The notes beneath the pieces are model-generated. The model made no database searches. It was not told where the DNA came from and worked only from the letters and a program-made list of their open reading frames with translations. Shown in pieces: positions 4,774 to 5,996 of a stretch of DNA of 5,996 bases (its first letter is position 1; each line of letters begins with the position of its first letter). Origin of the DNA: Nocardiopsaceae bacterium (lineage in GTDB: Bacteria > Actinomycetota > Actinomycetes > Streptosporangiales > Streptosporangiaceae); assembly GCA_031254715.1 (NCBI GenBank), contig JAIRTY010000628.1, positions 1-5,996 of the forward strand, read 5' to 3'. The position numbers and the translations under genes were made by a program.

Positions 4774-4794
4774 CCGGAAAGCGCGGCTTTCCGG
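4774..4794 (-). terminator. 9-bp perfect hairpin, likely terminator downstream of the mutase gene
   Basis: CCGGAAAGC and GCTTTCCGG flank a 3-nt loop GCG. The stem is perfect and includes A/T pairs, so it is less likely to be a by-product of high G+C than the others. It lies about 140 nt downstream of the mutase stop on the minus strand. No T tract follows on either strand, which is common for actinobacterial terminators. It could also act for transcripts on the plus strand. Confidence 0.5.
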
Positions 4795-4808
4795 CTCCCG
4801 GATGCGTG

Positions 4809-4830
4809 CCTGCGCAGGAAAGTATGTTAT
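4809..4830 (-). promoter_or_regulatory. possible minus-strand promoter: A+T-rich -10-like hexamers beside a 10-bp palindrome
   Basis: The minus strand carries TAACAT (4824-4829) and TACTTT (4819-4824), both matching TANNNT, in the most A+T-rich part of the window, followed by the palindrome CCTGCGCAGG (4809-4818). A transcript from here would run through the hairpin at 4774-4794 and could be a small RNA or a long M20 leader. No -35 is clear. Confidence 0.25.
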
Positions 4831-4934
4831 CGCGTGCGCTGATGATCCGCTTGAGTTGTGCGATTGTCGCCGGCTCTAGGGCGCACGGCGTATATCTCCG
4901 GCCTGCCGCCGTCGCCGGGCCGGCGCGGCACGCG

Positions 4935-5996
4935 CTAGGACACATCCGGGGGCCGGTAGACCCCCCACACGTCCCGCAGCGCGTCACAGGTCTCCCCCAC
5001 CGTCGCCCGCGCGCGGAGCGCGGCCGCGAGCGGCACCAGGACATTATCGGTGCCGGCAGCCGCCTTTTTCAGGTCGTCGATGCGGCGCCGGAACTCCGCC
5101 TGGTCCCGGCCGGCCCGCAGCCGGGCCAGCCGCTCCGCCTGCCCGGCCTCGATCGCCGGATCGGCCCGCGGCGGCTGGTACCTCTCGTCGCCGTCGGCGG
5201 TGAACTTGTTGACCCCGACCACGACGCGCTCGCCGCCGTCTATCTGGCGCGCCACCTGGTAGGCCGACCGTTCGATCTCATTCTTCTGGAAGCCCCGCTC
5301 GATCGCGGCCACGGCGCCGCCCATCTCCTCCACCTGCCCGATCAGCGCCGCCGCCGCGGCCTCCACCTCGCCGGTCAGCGATTCCACCGCGTAGGACCCG
5401 GCGAACGGATCCACGGTGGCGCGCAGATCCGTCTCGTAGGCCAGCACCTGCTGGGTGCGGACCGCCAGCCGGGCGGCCTTCTCGCTGGGCAGCGCGATCG
5501 CCTCGTCGAACGCGTTCGTGTGCAGCGACTGCGTGCCGCCAAGCACCGCGGCCAGCGCCTGCACCGTGACCCGGGCCAGGTTGACCTCCGGCTGCTGGGC
5601 CGTGAGCTGCACGCCCGCGGTCTGGGTGTGGAACCGCAGCATCTGCGAGCGGGGATCGCGCGCGCCGAATTCCTCCCGCATGATGCGCGCCCACAGGCGG
5701 CGGGCGGCGCGGAACTTCGCGACCTCCTCCAGCAGCGTGGTCCTGGCGACGAAGAAGAACGAGAGCCGCGGGCCGAACTCGTCTACCCGCAGCCCGGACG
5801 ACAGCGCGGCGCGGACGTATTCCTTCGCGTTGGCCAGGGTGAACGCGATCTCCTGGACCGGCGTGGCGCCCGCCTCGGCCATGTGGTAGCCGGAGATCGA
5901 GATCGTGTTCCAGCGCGGGATGTGCTCGCGGCAGTAGGCGAACGTGTCGGCGACCAGCCGCAGCGACGGCTGCGGGGGGTAGATGTAGGTGCCGCG
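4935..5996 (-). CDS. B12-dependent acyl-CoA mutase large subunit, methylmalonyl-CoA mutase type (C-terminal part)
   Basis: A coenzyme-B12 radical enzyme that rearranges the carbon skeleton of acyl-CoA thioesters, such as methylmalonyl-CoA to succinyl-CoA. 353 residues are present; the N-terminus lies beyond the right edge. The reading frame is open to the last base of the window. Seen, numbered in this fragment: R1, YPPQPSLR (6-13 region), the cobalamin-facing SGYH with H38 followed by MAEAGATPVQE, then FRAARRLWARIM, and the family-typical FHTQTAGVQLTAQQPEVN, GGTQSLHTNAFDEA, DPFAGSYAVE and VVGVNKF. The protein ends at WGVYRPPDVS with no B12-binding domain, so it should pair with a separate small subunit, as in IcmA/IcmB-type enzymes. 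R1 aligns with Arg207 of the P. shermanii enzyme, where isobutyryl-CoA mutase has Gln. That favours a carboxylated substrate. The stop is TAG at 4935-4937. Confidence 0.93.
   Translation of the reverse strand, partial: RGTYIYPPQPSLRLVADTFAYCREHIPRWNTISISGYHMAEAGATPVQEIAFTLANAKEYVRAALSSGLRVDEFGPRLSFFFVARTTLLEEVAKFRAARRLWARIMREEFGARDPRSQMLRFHTQTAGVQLTAQQPEVNLARVTVQALAAVLGGTQSLHTNAFDEAIALPSEKAARLAVRTQQVLAYETDLRATVDPFAGSYAVESLTGEVEAAAAALIGQVEEMGGAVAAIERGFQKNEIERSAYQVARQIDGGERVVVGVNKFTADGDERYQPPRADPAIEAGQAERLARLRAGRDQAEFRRRIDDLKKAAAGTDNVLVPLAAALRARATVGETCDALRDVWGVYRPPDVS

Larger units (their letters stand above)
4306..4934. other. 629-bp gap without a convincing gene, rich in hairpins and palindromes
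   Basis: The gap separates the mutase and M20 genes, both on the minus strand, so it should hold the mutase terminator and the M20 promoter. It contains the M20 ribosome-binding site, two doubtful short ORFs, a 7-bp hairpin (4549-4571), palindromes at 4589-4598, 4694-4705 and 4809-4818, three copies of CCCGTCAG, a 9-bp hairpin (4774-4794) and a relatively A+T-rich patch (4801-4860, 55% G+C by hand count). Longer open frames here (for example 4495-4704 plus, 4745-5044 minus) have poor third-position bias or run into the mutase gene in the wrong frame. No tRNA or known riboswitch is recognised. Confidence 0.7.

Noticed and set aside
4306..4934. A cobalamin riboswitch in the gap beside the B12-dependent mutase.
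   Set aside because: I could not find the conserved B12-box or core segments on either strand, and the gap is downstream, not upstream, of the mutase gene.
4745..5044. A 99-codon minus-strand frame with a helix-like tail.
   Set aside because: Its start lies inside the mutase gene in the wrong frame, and the codons in the gap part lack the third-position G+C bias of the other genes.

Overview
This is a very G+C-rich window in which the true genes use mostly G or C at third codon positions. Gene content and order point to an actinobacterium (Actinomycetota): an LpdA-type flavoprotein, a gamma-glutamylcyclotransferase-like protein, an M20 amidohydrolase and a PH-domain membrane protein sit together. 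From memory, the LpdA / GGCT / AmiA1 neighbourhood resembles Rv3303c-Rv3304-Rv3305c of Mycobacterium tuberculosis. The extra genes here (DUF3052-like, maltokinase-cap-like, PH-domain) look more like a Streptomyces, Streptosporangium or Frankia-type genome. Genus cannot be decided from the sequence alone.

Layout. (1) 1-350, minus: N-terminal part of a lipoamide-dehydrogenase-like NAD(P)H-quinone dehydrogenase, running off the left edge. (2) 470-910, plus: GGCT-fold protein, divergent from lpdA across 119 bp. (3) 906-977: a 16-bp tandem repeat that begins on the GGCT stop codon and fills the gap to the convergent gene. (4) 979-1338, minus: small DUF3052-like protein. (5) 1407-2144, plus: stand-alone maltokinase N-terminal-cap-like protein, divergent from (4) across 68 bp. 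(6) 2239-2928, minus: PH-domain membrane protein, convergent with (5). (7) 3010-4305, minus: M20 metallo-amidohydrolase, 81 bp upstream of (6) and codirectional with it. (8) 4306-4934: about 630 bp with no convincing gene but several hairpins, palindromes and a repeated octamer. (9) 4935-5996, minus: C-terminal part of a B12-dependent acyl-CoA (methylmalonyl-CoA-type) mutase large subunit, running off the right edge.

The genes do not form one obvious pathway. They are mostly separate housekeeping or accessory metabolism units with alternating strands: a redox flavoenzyme, gamma-glutamyl and amide hydrolysis, a glycan-kinase-related cap protein, a membrane PH protein and an acyl-CoA mutase. 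Four genes (lpdA, GGCT, DUF3052-like, PH) have a -10-like hexamer 6 to 8 nt before the start codon, and three of those have little or no Shine-Dalgarno sequence, as expected for leaderless transcripts. The maltokinase-cap and M20 genes have clear Shine-Dalgarno sites.

I see no convincing evidence of a new multi-gene system. The best leads are local: four independent short tandem duplications (two on stop codons, two inside coding sequence), a CxxxxC pair in the LpdA-like protein, an Asp where GGCT enzymes usually have the catalytic Glu, an Arg at the substrate-selecting position of the mutase, and the structured 630-bp gap.
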